Assembly: GCA_043228905.1 (NCBI GenBank)
Contig: JBHGNT010000006.1
Span: forward strand, 13,826,001-13,890,000
Origin: Azolla caroliniana
Taxonomy: Eukaryota; Polypodiophyta
Length of the DNA: 64,000 nt
Direction of reading: 5' to 3'
Part shown: positions 32,020-42,564 of the stretch, one piece after another
Layout of the letters: the number at the start of each line of letters is the position of its first letter
Numbering within the stretch: the stretch's first letter is position 1
Program-made: the position numbers and the translations under genes
Notes under the pieces: generated by a model
What the model was told of the DNA's origin: nothing
What the model saw: only the letters and a program-made list of their open reading frames with translations
The model's database searches: none

Positions 32020-33029
32020 TAGACTCTATGAAGAATATGACACTAACGATTTGTTAAGATTTCACATTATTAATACAAATATTTGGTTTTACCTAGTGGA
32101 TTCTATTCTTTATAATCTTCTATATGTTTCAATTTTATTTTTATATACTTGATTAGTAGATTTATGACATTGGTTTCACCGCGTGCATAGCTGACTACCA
32201 AACTTATGGAGAAACATGAACTAGTTTAAATGGAGGCTGATTTTGGTCCAAGCTAACCTTAACAGAACATGGCCCTATAATTGTTGCCATGACTGTCCAT
32301 GTTGTTATTATGGATCTTTGTCTTCTATTGTTAAAACTATTATGTTTCTATTCCATTGCTGCTTAGATTGTGTAGTGTGTTGATAATGGTTCTAGTTGCG
32401 TTATCGTTCGGAGTTTGATCTTGTGTGAATCACCTAAGCAATAGAGTAGATCAATTTTAAATACAGGTATGAAAGCCCAATAGGTTTGTTATTTCCACGA
32501 CATTATCCTAAAGTTCACTGCCTTACATTGTCCACAATTATAAACATATGGTTTGATCCCATATGAACAAACTGAGGAATAGATTAGATCAACTTTAAAT
32601 ACAAGTGTTGAATACTTTAATAAGTTAGTTATTCCAATCACTTATCCTAATGTGCACTATCCTACATTTTCCACAATTACATACATGCATGTATGGGTCA
32701 AAGTATAAATTATATCTCATTTTATTAGTATGGATACAAGTACACCTCATATTTTTGTAAAACTTACCTAATTAATATAAGTCTTTAAGTTAGTGTTTCC
32801 CTTGTCGCACAGTAGTGACATATTGAGCCATAGTTGAACTTTATTATGCCTACATTAACTTATCAACATGTCTAAACTTGCATGATTTCTAATGATCTCC
32901 ACTCGTAGATCTATCATGTATTTTTATATTTGCAAATTCTCATCAAGTTGAGGAACATGTGATACTACTGCATCCAATTTTTGTAGAGAGGGTGTATTTG
33001 CTTCGTTTTAAGAAGATTCTACAAGTGGA
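32020..33029. other. Right subterminal non-coding region with a degenerate direct repeat
   Basis: No ORF is seen. Two units of about 138 bp start at 32413 and 32551 (GTTTGATC...ATAGA-TAGATCAA-TTTAAATAC...CCACAATTA) and are clearly related but diverged. The rest is AT-rich. Near the end, ACAAGTGGAA (33021) and TTCCACTTGT (33041) form an inverted repeat that overlaps the terminal repeat. Confidence 0.7.
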
Positions 33030-33065
33030 ATGCGCAATCCTTCCACTTGTGAACGCGAAAGTGTT
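33030..33065 (-). repeat. Right terminal inverted repeat
   Basis: Its complement begins AACACTTTCGCGTTC and matches the left end over 36 bp with three mismatches. TSD TTCA follows at 33066-33069. Confidence 0.95.
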
Positions 33066-33069
33066 TTCA

Positions 33070-34487
33070 CCAAAATCATCTAAGAGTTGCGCGAATTCTT
33101 CGGAGTGTTGGTTCGCTAGCGCATGATAGTCTTGCGCTAGGTCCTCCCGTACGACCGCAATGCTCTCCTCATTTAGTTTATAGAAACCTCGACCGTCTTT
33201 TCGCCGGTTCTCCCAGTCCGCACGATATGCGTGTAATTCCGCTGCTTGGGTTTCCCACACCATCCATCCTTTGTCTAGCGCCGTTTTCAATTGCACTGTG
33301 AACCTCTCCCGATTTGTTTGGAGAAGGATCCGCACATTATCTATGATGGACTGGCAACGGTTGCGTGCGTCTTCCATCGACTTCTGGAGATTTGCGATTT
33401 CCTGCTATTTAACCGTTGCCGCTTCCTCATACGTGGCCTTCAGGCCCGCCCACAGCTGGGATTCCTTTGCATGCTATTCATCTAATTTCCCCATTTCATT
33501 GTTTAGACGGATTTCGAGCTGATGCCTTCTGTCTTGTTCGACCACCAATTGCTCATCGAACCATACCTTCTTTTTTTCTAATAAGGCCCGGAGTCCCGCT
33601 ATGGCGGCCTCCGATTTCTTCGCGTTCTCCCGTAATTGGGCGTTGTCATCTTTTGTCCGGATGTGCTGAGCTACCTCCGTAGCGAGTTTCTCTTCAAGGG
33701 TTTTTACTGCCTTCCGGCCGTTAGCCCGTATCTCCTTTTCTCTGTCTGAGGATTGGCATAGTTCTTCTCGAAGGCAGTCAATTTCTGATTCCGCTAGTTG
33801 CAAGACCCTTTTTGGTTTTGAGCCGATGGCGGTCTGCGCCTCTATTACTTCTTTTAGGGTGTCGTTGACGTGGTTCTGTGGTGGGGTTGCGTGTTGCGCC
33901 GTAATCGCGTGAGCTTCCAACTCCGCGATGCGTGCATTGGCTTTTTGCAGTTTGGCTTGGATCAATTTAACCTTCTTCCAGACATTCTTATTTTTTATGG
34001 CCATCTCCTTGGCGCCCGTGCTGACCTTTGCTAGTTCCCGATGGACTTTGACTAGGGCCGTGTTTAAGGGGGGTATCTCCATCCCCACTCGGCGTACCCC
34101 GGCGTTCCGCTGTCTGCTGACCCTGGCTAGCCGGTCCTCATCGTCGCTCTTCATTGTTTGTGTTAGGGCGCGCTCGATCATTTGGCATTCCCCATGCTCT
34201 TCGGCCATTCGTTGGGCGGCTTTTACCTGTTGCGTTGCTAGGAACTCCATGAGCTCAAAAGAAGTACCGAACTGCAAGAGGGCGCTGAACTCGTGGGCCG
34301 TATCCGGGATATCCAGATATGCCAAAACCTCGCTTTCCGCCGTCAATACGGCTTTCCCTCGTTGGGACTGGGTCGTAATAATCGACGGTGGCTCCTGGAT
34401 GATTTTGAAAGTGGTATTGGTTTCCGCTATTGTGGAGCCATTGCCTTCGGTTGGTGTCTCTATCGCCGTGGGGGCATTTTTTACCAA
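33070..34487 (-). pseudogene. Gypsy J coiled-coil part of the extra ORF
   Basis: 34487-33474 gives a 337-residue charged frame with blocks such as IPDTAHEFSALLQFGTSFE, AKEMAIKNKNVWKKVKLIQ and ESEIDCLREELCQSS. It continues in the same frame after stops to 33377-33070 (MEDARNRCQSIIDNVRILL, AQDYHALANQHSEEFAQLL). Heptad patterns and high Glu/Lys/Gln indicate a long coiled coil. It sits 3' of pol where some elements keep an env-like gene, but no membrane segment is seen. Confidence 0.75.
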
Positions 34488-34584
34488 CCCCCACCATCTT
34501 TCGTATCCAATCTACGCCGTTTTGGTATGGGGCTTTCCTGCCGTGTTTCGGTGTCTGGCTCTGGGGCTGCTTCCATGGAACGTG

Positions 34585-35300
34585 TCAGTTGTTCGTCCTG
34601 CGCTGTCCGTGTGTCCGGTTGGTCGGTAGGGGGTGTTGTCCTTGGGTCTGGCTGGGCGGGTTGGGGTTCCTCTTCCCACTCTGGGCCGATAACTCCGCTA
34701 ACCTGCGTTTCGCGGATCGGGGCGGGGGTGTGGGTCGGTTGGGCTGCGGTGCCGGCAGGCCGCGGGGTGGAAATAGTACCGTAAGGTATTGTTGGATGAT
34801 CGGCCTTCGCTTTTTGCCTGCTTGGTACGCATGCAAGCCTTCCCTTAATGCTGGCCCTGTGATGACCCCCCAATCGACGGCACACCCTTCAAAGGTATCG
34901 ATAATGATGCCCGCCTTCTGCTTAGGCATCCCATATGTGTTGACATGTACACAGCCGACTTCTAGCAGGAACTTGGCAACTTCACGGAAGAAGGGATCCG
35001 GAATCTGCTTTGTTCTATAGGCCTTGGCGGAGGAGGAATATGGACCAAAATACCGTTGCAGCGCCTCTGCAGGAGGTATTTCGAAATGTCTTTCGCCTAG
35101 TGAGGATAGGTCCAACTTCTTCCGGATGGAAGAGTTGGTGACCGTGTCGATGTTAAGCTTCCGGGCAATGTCCATGGCATCCGAGTGCGGAGGTGCTTCT
35201 GCGACCCGGATGTAACCATCCAGGCGTTTCTCCACGAGCCATCGGCGTAGGTCGGTAGAGATGAAGATCGGCATCGCCAGAGTAGGTTTGTGGGCAGTAA
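34585..35300 (-). pseudogene. Gypsy J extra ORF, globular N-terminal domain fused to an integrase stump
   Basis: It contains LRRWLVEKRLDGYIRVAEAPP, LQRYFGPYSSSAKAY, FFREVAKFLLEVGCVHVN and MPKQKAGIIIDTFEGCAVDW, homologous block by block to Gypsy H 41741-40395. A frameshift of +1 type separates it from the coiled-coil part. It follows immediately after the integrase word VATDYC, so most of the integrase catalytic domain has been deleted. Its function is unknown to me. Confidence 0.75.
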
Positions 35301-35853
35301 TCCGTGGCTACCAATATGTATTTATTACCTGTATGGGCCGCCGCTGGTGTGAAGGGCCCTACAAAATCTAATCCCCACTTTTGGAAGGGGTCCAGCGGTA
35401 ATACGGGCTGGTGTCGCATCCTTGCGTTGTCCGCGGGCTGACCCATCCGTTGACACAAATCACACTTTCTGCAATACTCGGATGCGTCCTTCTGTGTTGT
35501 TGGCCACCATAAGCCCGCCTGCCATACTTTCCGGGCTGTTACGTCACCGGCGTAATGGCTGCCTGCCGTGCCGCAGTGTGCCTCCCGTAAAACTGCTTCC
35601 TTCTCATCCTGACGGACACCACGTCACAAAATGTCATCACTTCCTTTGTGATATAAAACGCCTTCGACGAGGCAGAAGTGACGGCTTCGGACGTCTAGTT
35701 GTTTCTTCTCGTCCGTGTGTAATTGTGGTGGAGGCAGTCCTGTAGGTAAAAAGTACGTCATTTCCATAAGCCACCGGTTTGGAAAGGTTTTTTGTGCTAG
35801 TGTCGCTACCCGGAGGATGTCAGCGTTCGGAAAATCGTCGTCGTCTTTCTGTA
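35301..35853 (-). pseudogene. Gypsy J integrase head and RNase H end
   Basis: 35893-35624 and 35458-35301 give VDFLSRLENGEIVQKDDDD, RSRHFCLVEGVLYHKGSDD, then [31 protein letters not shown] and NKYILVATDYC. These are the RNase H-integrase connector, zinc head and first catalytic Asp. The second Asp and the Glu are absent because of the deletion into the extra ORF. Confidence 0.8.
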
Positions 35854-37141
35854 CTATTTCTCCATTCTCAAGTCTGCTAAGAAAATCCACCACTGTGTTG
35901 CGTCCCTGGTCGGTGCTGAATTACGAAATCGAATTCTTGGAGTAGCAGCATCCACCGTGCCAATTTCCCTGTCAGGGCTTGTTTCTCCACCAAATATAGT
36001 AGTGCCGAATGATCCACGTGGAACGTGAATTTCCTTCCTAATAAATAGTGTCTCTAGCACCTCCCGCTCTGTTGTGGAATAGTTACGCTCTGCTGTTGAC
36101 AATTTAGGAGTAGCGTAGTATACTAGCTTGTACCAGTTTGGTTCGGTGAGCTGCATTAGTGCGCTTCCTATTGCTATGTCTGAGGCGTCAACGAACACGT
36201 GGAATGGCTTTGCCCAAACTGGTGGTTGTACGATGGGAGCCTGTGTGAGCATTATCTTGATGGCCTCATAGGCCTTATCCTCCGTTGTAGTCCATTGGAA
36301 AGGAGTCCGATGTACGGCAGCGTGTAGCGACGTGGCAAAGTCCGCCAAATACCGTATCATCTGACTATGCCACCGTATTTGTCCTAAAATCCGGCTAAGC
36401 GATTTGGCATTTGTCGGAGATTTGGCTTGCGTAATCGCGGAGATCTTGTTTGGGTTGACCACTATTCCCTCCTTGCTGACTATATGGCCTAGGAGAGTCC
36501 CGCTGATCATGTGGAAGGCACATTTCGCGGGATTCAGGCTTAAGCGTGCGGTGCGGCAACGTTCCAGGCACAGTCGTAAGTGCGTAAAATGGTTTATTGT
36601 TCTCCCATATACCGCAAAGTCGTCTAGAAAAACTTGCATGAACGCCGGAATGTATTCCCCAAAGATCTCTGTAATCGTCCGTTGAAAGGTTGCCAGTGCT
36701 GTCTTTAGCCCGAACATCATGACGATTGCCACATCATAAGTGCGTAAAATGGTTTATTGTTCTCCCATATACAAAGTCGTCTAGAAAAACTTGCATGAAC
36801 GCCGGAATGTATTCCCCAAAGATCTCCGTAATCGTCCGTTGAAAGGTTGCTGGTGCTGTATTTAGCCCGAACATCATGACGACTGCCACATATACTCCCC
36901 AGTCCGTGACAGACGTTGTCTTCTCCTGGTACTCGGGATGCATGCGTACCTAGTTATAGCCACTGAAGCCATCTAAAAAACTGTACATCTCATGGCCTGC
37001 GATGACGTCTAGTACGCTATCGGTGAAGGGTAAGGGAAATGCGTCCGTAATGGTTACGATGTTTAATTTTCGGTAATCTACACATACCCGTATTTTGCCG
37101 TTTTTCTTTGGGATGACCACTATCGGGCTTAGCCATGTCAC
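35854..37141 (-). pseudogene. Gypsy J reverse transcriptase and RNase H
   Basis: 37141-36950: TWLSPIVVIPKKNGKIRVC, VDYRKLNIVTITDAFPLPF. 36943-36734: VVMMFGLNTAPATFQRTIT and VFLDDFVYG (catalytic FLDD). 36732-35854: a second copy of the same block, then LLGHIVSKEGIVVNPNKIS, RILGQIRWHSQMIRYLADF, FQWTTTEDKAYEAIK and FHVFVDASDIAIGSALMQ (RNase H Asp). A small frame loss occurs before the RNase H end. Confidence 0.88.
36577..36893 (-). repeat. Tandem duplication of about 160 bp in Gypsy J RT
   Basis: The block TAAGTGCGTAAAATGG...ATCATGACGATTGCCACATC at 36577-36736 is repeated at 36737-36893 with a few changes and a 3-bp loss. It duplicates the FLDD region, so RT would contain two copies of the active-site block. 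Confidence 0.92.
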
Positions 37142-38623
37142 TTGTTTAACTGGTCATATGAACACCGCCTTCAAGAGCTTCTCAATTTCTTCTTTCACGC
37201 GGGTCGCGTAGTTGGGGTTCATGCAGTAGCGGCGCTGCTAGATGGGTTTCGTGTCAGTTGCTAAATTGATCTTATGCTGATAGAACTTGGGATCTAACCC
37301 CTTCATGTCCTCGTGAGCCCAAGCAAACACGTCTTTATATTCCGTGAGTAGTGCGATCATCGTGATTCTCTGGTCCGGCCTTAATTCCTTTACGATGGAG
37401 AGGAACCGGGGCTCCGATTCTGTACCCACATTTACTTCTTCGAGAGCGGAAGCGGTGACTCATCGTGAAATCTCCATTTCCCTTTCGAATGCCGCTCGTG
37501 CTCAGCTGAGTTCCAATATGGCCTTTGGGTTTGGTTCGTAGGGCTCGTCGTGGGGAACAGTGTCCGTGGCATATTCTTCCGCGGTTGCGATGACATCTAT
37601 TTCGAACAACGGAATAATCTAAGGGTGTTCGTCGAGGTATGCCTCCAATTTTGCATCCTCCACCCCAGCCAACATATTTATATCCTCAGCCTATAACGGT
37701 GTTATACCCTTAGGTTGTGGCGTGCAGCCTTCCGTAGGTACGCAAACCTTGTTGCGTCCATGATGGAAACTGATACACCCTTGTTGCCAGCTCTGCTTGA
37801 TATTTGCTGTCCAAAGCCATGGTCTGCCCAAAAGCACTAGGTACGCCTCTGGGGCGTCCAAAGCGAGGATGACCACCGAGATGTTGAAGCGGTGTCCACC
37901 CACGATGATGCCTATTTCGCGAATTAGCCCCAACGGTCGCACTGAGCGGGTATCTGCCATGCGGAGCCAGAATGGAAAAGCCTCCCATTCGGAAATGCCT
38001 AATTGCTCGCAAGTTTCCGCACTAATAACATTGACGCCTGAGTCGCCGTCGATTACGCATCCAGGAACTTCCTGTCCTTGCTATATTACCGTAATAGCCG
38101 GGCTGTGTTGATCCACCACCGGCGGTCCATCGCTAACGTCTGTCAGGTTTGTGGCGACACCTGCCCCATGTATGCCCGTCACCCGTTCTTCCATGGTCGT
38201 GCGGAAGCGTGGAACTAACTGTAACGTTATTTCACAGCCTGCTAACGCTTGCCAAATGGGGTCCGGACCCGGTCTTTCGTTCTCTGTTCGCTCCATTGTG
38301 TTTGCGGACTCCTTCCGCATGCATTCCGTATTTGTCGCGTTTGCTTTTTCCACCCACGCTTGGGCTTGGCGACGTACCTCATCTTGTGCAGCCCAATCAG
38401 CCGTTTTTGTTTGCTGGCGTGTCGTGACTTGTTGCACTTCCGTTGTAATCGTATTGACAGCAGGCCCCTTCCCCTTGCGTGTTGGGCATTGCATGGCATA
38501 ATGTCCAGGTTGCTGACAAATGAAACAGTGGATGCTTGATTTACCCTTCTCGGCTCCTAGTGGTGTGTGCCGCTCCCCTGGTGCTACTTGCTCCTCGCGG
38601 TCCGGCCTCGTTTGTCGGAACAT
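37142..38623 (-). pseudogene. Gypsy J zinc knuckle, protease and protease-RT linker
   Basis: One frame runs down with several stops. It has CCHC CFICQQPGHYAMQC (about 38525), VVDQHSPAITV, then GDSGVNVISAETCEQLG-type protease active site (about 38040), FPFWLRMADTRSVRPLGL, VLLGRPWLW, and linker blocks LDEHP, ALLTEYKDVFAWAHEDMKG and FYQHKINLATDTKPI. The stop codons sit at places where Gln, Arg or Trp codons are expected. Confidence 0.85.
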
Positions 38624-39975
38624 ATGCGGTGGTTGTTGTTGGTCCCATCGTTGTTCTTGGTGCCGCTCATCTCCCGAGCTTTCGTCGTAACGCCGGTGAT
38701 CTCGATATTGTCGTGGCTTACCACGATAACCATTGAAGCCGCCCCGTTTGTTTGTCGGCCGGTGATTCTCATAGCGCCGACCCCCTTGGCGTAAGTCGGA
38801 GTTCCACGGTACTCCTCGTCCTCTGGTTCGTCCTCCTCTGAATTGTTGTGATGTCGGCGATTCCGGTGGTGCCAGTCATCCCAGGGGTTGCGATCCCTAT
38901 ACCGTGGTCGGTGTTCCTGCCTCCTTTGTTCAGTCCGGTGTGGTGGATGTTGCGTGTCCATGTTGCGGACTGCAGGAACGGCTCTGTTCAACATATTGTA
39001 TTCGCATTGGTCGACTGTGTGAGCCTTCGAGTGGCAGATGGGACAGTGGATTCGCATATTGCATTCCAATGCGGAATGCCCCGAGTTCAAGTAAATCGTG
39101 CACTGGATGGCTTGACGAAATTGGCGTTCCTCGTCCTAGGGTAACGCTTGTCGTAAGGAGGACATAGAAAACCTTTCTTCCTCGTCACCCAACTCGAGTT
39201 GTAATGCACGTTCAATTACCATATTAGTCGTTTCCCCTTTCACGCTATTGTTGTTGAGCGTTTCCCGAATGGGCCAGCGTAACGCTGCCAGAAATGTTTC
39301 TCGAGCCTCGTCCTCCGCGGGGCTTCGTTCCAGTTTCCGTCGTAAATTTTGGAAACGTAAGCTGAAGTCTGCTATCGTCTCGGTCGGTAGTTGCTTAATT
39401 GTATAAAACTGCCCGAGAATCTCGCGTTGTGGAACCCTCTGATGGAAGAACCGCAAGAAAGCGGACTGCAACTGATCGAAGGTTGCTATGGCTGGTAAAT
39501 CCATCTGTGAATGCCAAAATGCCACACGCCCATCTAATGTTAATCTGAACTCCGTCATTTTCGACTGGTGTGCCACCACCTCGGAGAGGCTCTGCGCCAT
39601 GTGGTTCGCATTCCAGACATTCGGGAACATGCGAATATGAGTTGCGGCGTCGGTTTCGCCGTTAAAACGGGGGTAGGCAAAGGCCATAGTGGGAGCTATG
39701 GCGGGTCGGGAAAGACCACAGGGTGGCTATGGTGAGCGTGGTCTCTGCATCTCGTCAAGGTGTTGGAAGAGCGACGAATCCCCTTTCTAATCACAGGAGG
39801 TAGTACTGAAGTCGTTGAGGCGCGGCTTTTGCTGTGCGCGTTCTTCTGCCTGGCGTGTGACGGACCTTGTGATTGGCCGGTCTTGTTGTGTGGGTTCTCT
39901 AGGGCGTCTGCGGCTAAACATCCATTCGTCGTTGTTTGTCTGTGAAAAAACACAGATCACCGGGCGTGCCAAAAG
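38584..39975 (-). pseudogene. Gypsy J gag
   Basis: The N-terminus (39972-39787) begins MARPVICVFSQTNNDEWMF. The core (39687-39136) reads YPRFNGETDAATHIRMFPN, WNANHMAQSLSEVVAHQSK, FRLTLDGRVAFWHSQMDLP, FLRFFHQRVPQREILGQF and FLAALRWPIRETL. After one in-frame stop it continues with IQCTIYLNSGHSALECNM and CPICHSKAHTVDQCEYN (zinc finger). The final part overlaps the next reading frame by about 40 nt. Confidence 0.85.
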
Positions 39976-40377
39976 TGTTGCCGATTAGGAACACGGTCCG
40001 CGGTCAGTCCTTCGACCTAGACCTCAAAGTGGGTGTGGAACAACGAACAGGTGTTTAAGCGTAATGCGTAGGGGAAGAATCCCTGTACCCTATCAGTGCA
40101 TAAGGGAGACGGCTACAACCGAATCCCTATCACGGGTTACACTTACGTACTTACACGCTTAGGTATTCAAGACACAGTGAATTAGCCGTAGCTATACACG
40201 GGAAATTAGAGAAGATAGAATTCTATTATCAGGTGTTTCTTTACATTCCCCAAAATTACACGCACCTCTATCAGAGGTTTTTTTGCCCTTTATATATGCA
40301 GGGTCTATTTAGCCGTTCACGCTTCCTGCGTGAACCGTTACATGCGTTATGCTCTTATATAATTTCTTATTCCTACA
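39976..40377 (-). repeat. Gypsy J 5' LTR
   Basis: TGTTGCCGATT...TTCCTACA, 402 bp, lies just upstream of gag on the minus strand with CTTTTGGCACGCCCGG as the primer-binding region. CCTTTATATATGC (near 40290) may be its TATA on one strand. No second copy is present in the window, so its right edge is judged from TG...CA ends and the start of Gypsy H coding sequence. Confidence 0.7.
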
Positions 40378-40394
40378 CTTTTGTCCGTCGGTTA

Positions 40395-41741
40395 CTATTT
40401 CGGCGGACAACACATCGATGCCACCGGTTCTAATTGTTTTGGTCCTTCGATGACCAGCTTAGTTGCCTCTTCTCTGGTCTTTTCCATTTCTTGTTCCATG
40501 CTCCAGATTCTCGACCAGGCCTTCTCTAGTTCTTCAGTTGTGGCGAGCAACCGATCGATGTGTGCTCTTTCTTCTGCTTCAATGTGGCACACCACCCCGG
40601 CCACTTGTTCTCCTATCCACCATAGCCATTGGCTGCCGATGCTTTGTTGCCTTGCCGGTTCTAGTCGTGGTGTGGCTTCCTCACTCGTCAGGAACATATT
40701 TTGGGTGGTTAGCGGTAGTTCATGTTCTTGTTGTTGCTGCTGCGTCGGTGACACCGGTAATTCAACCACCGGTTTTTGAATATCCGGTTCCGCTATTTCT
40801 TGCCGCACAGGTGCTTCTAAGACCGGAGCTGGTTGAACCGGTTCTAACTCCTTCCTGGTTTGCAGCTCCTCGGGGCGGGGCTTTGGGATACTGTCCCTTA
40901 CCAGACTTGATTCCTCCCCTTTGTGGCCCTCATCGCGTATCAGTTTGCAACGTAATAAGGGCTCGGCAAGTTCTTCTTCCTGCTCCTCTACTAGGGTTCC
41001 GCTATTGATTAACGCCGCCAAGGGGTCTTGCTCATGTTGTCCCGATTGCTGTTCGGGTCGGCGCAGTTTAATTTTTAAGGGTCTGACTGGTGTCTCCTTC
41101 GCCTTTTGTGAGGAGCCGGCCGCTTTCCATCCGATCGCTTGTTTAGCCAGGAGTTGTTGCCTTTTTGAAGGTTGGTTGGGGGTTGATTTAGTCCATCTCC
41201 CCCGCTTCTTCTGCTGTATCAGCTCTACCGATGGTGCTAAAAGAGTGAGCCATTGCACCACCACCGTCCACATCTTCTTGCCATCCTTTACTAAGTCTAT
41301 GGCTGCGCTCAGACTGTCAGCAATGATCACCAGCCAATCCACTTGTACTCCCTGATAAGTCCCTATAATCAAACCGGCTCTGTTCTTTGGCATAGCCGGG
41401 GGTCGAGGGTGTACATGCCCATACTCATGAAGCACACGAGCGATTTCTCGGAATAGAGCGTCGTCGTTGACTTGCATCTAGTATGCCTTGCTGGCCAGGG
41501 AGTACTCCCCGAAGAACTTCATGAGCATCTCTGGTGAAGGGTTATCGATCGAGAATATTCCGCCCTTCGGTAAATAGGTCATGGCGCGGATGGCCTCTTC
41601 TGTGATGACCTCCGTATCGATCTCCTGCACGACTTTCTCCACCTCGCCGTGCGAAGGTGCCTCGACTATTCTCAGCAACCGTTCCAACCCGTATTGCCAG
41701 AACCATTTCTTGGCCACTTCAAAGAGTGCCATGTGTTCCAT
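40395..41741 (-). pseudogene. Gypsy H extra ORF between integrase and 3' LTR
   Basis: The frame starts MEHMALFEVAKKWFWQYGL and has one TAG at 41478-41480. It then continues as a 360-residue stretch with REIARVLHEYGHVHPR, MPKNRAGLIIGTYQGVQVDW and SAAIDLVKDGKKMWTVVVQW, followed by a Pro/Gln/Glu-rich tail and a helical EELEKAWSRIWSMEQEMEK. It is homologous to the Gypsy J domain at 34585-35274. The ORF is cut near 40395 by Gypsy J. No transmembrane segment or viral-envelope signature is seen. Confidence 0.75.
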
Positions 41742-42560
41742 GTGGTCGTCTTAGTCTGTGGGACTTGGTAGAACAGGTACGTTTGTGCGTTCTTCTTGCT
41801 TTCGTCTGATCACCCTTAATCGGCTCTGTGCGCTTAGTGCTCTGTTCTCACGAAATGAGAGGGACTCTATGAGGCAGAGGTTTTGTCTCTCCATGCTTGG
41901 CACCTTTTCTCGAATTTCCGCACATGCACATCGTGTACTATTATAGTAGTCGGTTGACACATGGTGGGCTTTTAAAGAGGCTTTAATTAGCCACGAACCA
42001 CATACCTTTTCAAAAGTTCTCGTTCGCTCCTCGCCTATGTGCCATGATGATTTTTTTATTTTTTTATTTTTGTTAATTTAAATTTTTAGTCCTGGTTTTC
42101 TGGTAACACCGGCTCCTCTTGGGTGCCGGCCAGTTGCTTGTCACTTCCAGTTACCACGTCGGTCTCCACCTAATGGAACGGGTTTGGTGGCAGGGGCCTA
42201 TAATAGGGTTTAAGCCGGAACCCATTGACCCATTTGTCCAGTACTTCGCCGGCAAGAGTGCCTAACTAGTAAGAACCGTTGAATTCTCGCGTGATCCAGT
42301 ATGGTCCGGTCCACCAGAACCGTAGCTTGCCCGACATCTTACCCATCCGGGTCTGAAACACGAGCACCGGCTTGCCGATTCCGAACAATTTCTCATTTCC
42401 CTTCCGGTGCCAGTCGACGAGTGCCCTCCTTCATCGCTACTCCAGTTCCAACTACATGACACTCGCTATCTGATGCTCTTCCAACTCACATAGTGCTGCC
42501 AATCGGATTTTCTCTAATTCCTTTTCATTCAATCACTCCCGAACTTGTATTCGTAAGTTC
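41742..42560 (-). pseudogene. Gypsy H pol tail and spacer
   Basis: The minus strand from about 42440 reads KLFGIGKPVLVFQTRMGKM and LRFWWTGPYWI, then GTLAGEVLDKWVNGFRLKP, the same C-terminal domain found in Gypsy G at about 52375-52480. A short frame (41960-41751) precedes the extra ORF. 42045-42090 is a T-rich run. Frames are broken. Confidence 0.6.
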
Positions 42561-42564
42561 GGTA

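Larger units (their letters stand above)
23810..33065. mobile_element. TIR DNA transposon carrying a DUF7869-type gene and a ParB-methyltransferase gene (copy 1)
   Basis: The element is 9256 bp. Both ends carry a 36-bp terminal inverted repeat (23810-23845 and 33030-33065) with three mismatches, flanked by TTCA at 23806-23809 and 33066-33069. Removing it restores an open frame in the Gypsy J ORF, which confirms the boundaries. Inside are two divergent genes: a putative transposase (minus, 26948-24168) and a ParB-methyltransferase (plus, 27783-31785). Intron 1 of the latter holds a palindrome array. A second copy begins at 61801. I do not recognise a named superfamily with this gene pair. Confidence 0.93.
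22437..40377 (-). mobile_element. Gypsy J: Ty3/Gypsy element inside Gypsy H, split by the DNA transposon
   Basis: Only one LTR (39976-40377) is found. Going down the minus strand come gag, protease, RT, RNase H, a truncated integrase fused to an extra ORF, and a coiled-coil segment that is cut at 33066 by the DNA transposon and resumes at 23809. A repeated copy of the extra-ORF segment (22437-23668) follows, and no 3' LTR. The left boundary is set by the switch to Gypsy H tail sequence near 22437. Except for nonsense codons, much of gag-pol is still in frame. Confidence 0.75.

Noticed and set aside
38149-39167. Plus-strand ORFs opposite Gypsy J gag-protease
   Set aside because: They are antisense shadows of a conserved minus-strand reading frame with zinc-knuckle and protease motifs.
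40395-41741. Envelope-like gene in Gypsy H
   Set aside because: Position 3' of integrase fits, but there is no signal peptide, transmembrane helix or fusion-peptide-like segment. The protein is globular plus coiled coil.
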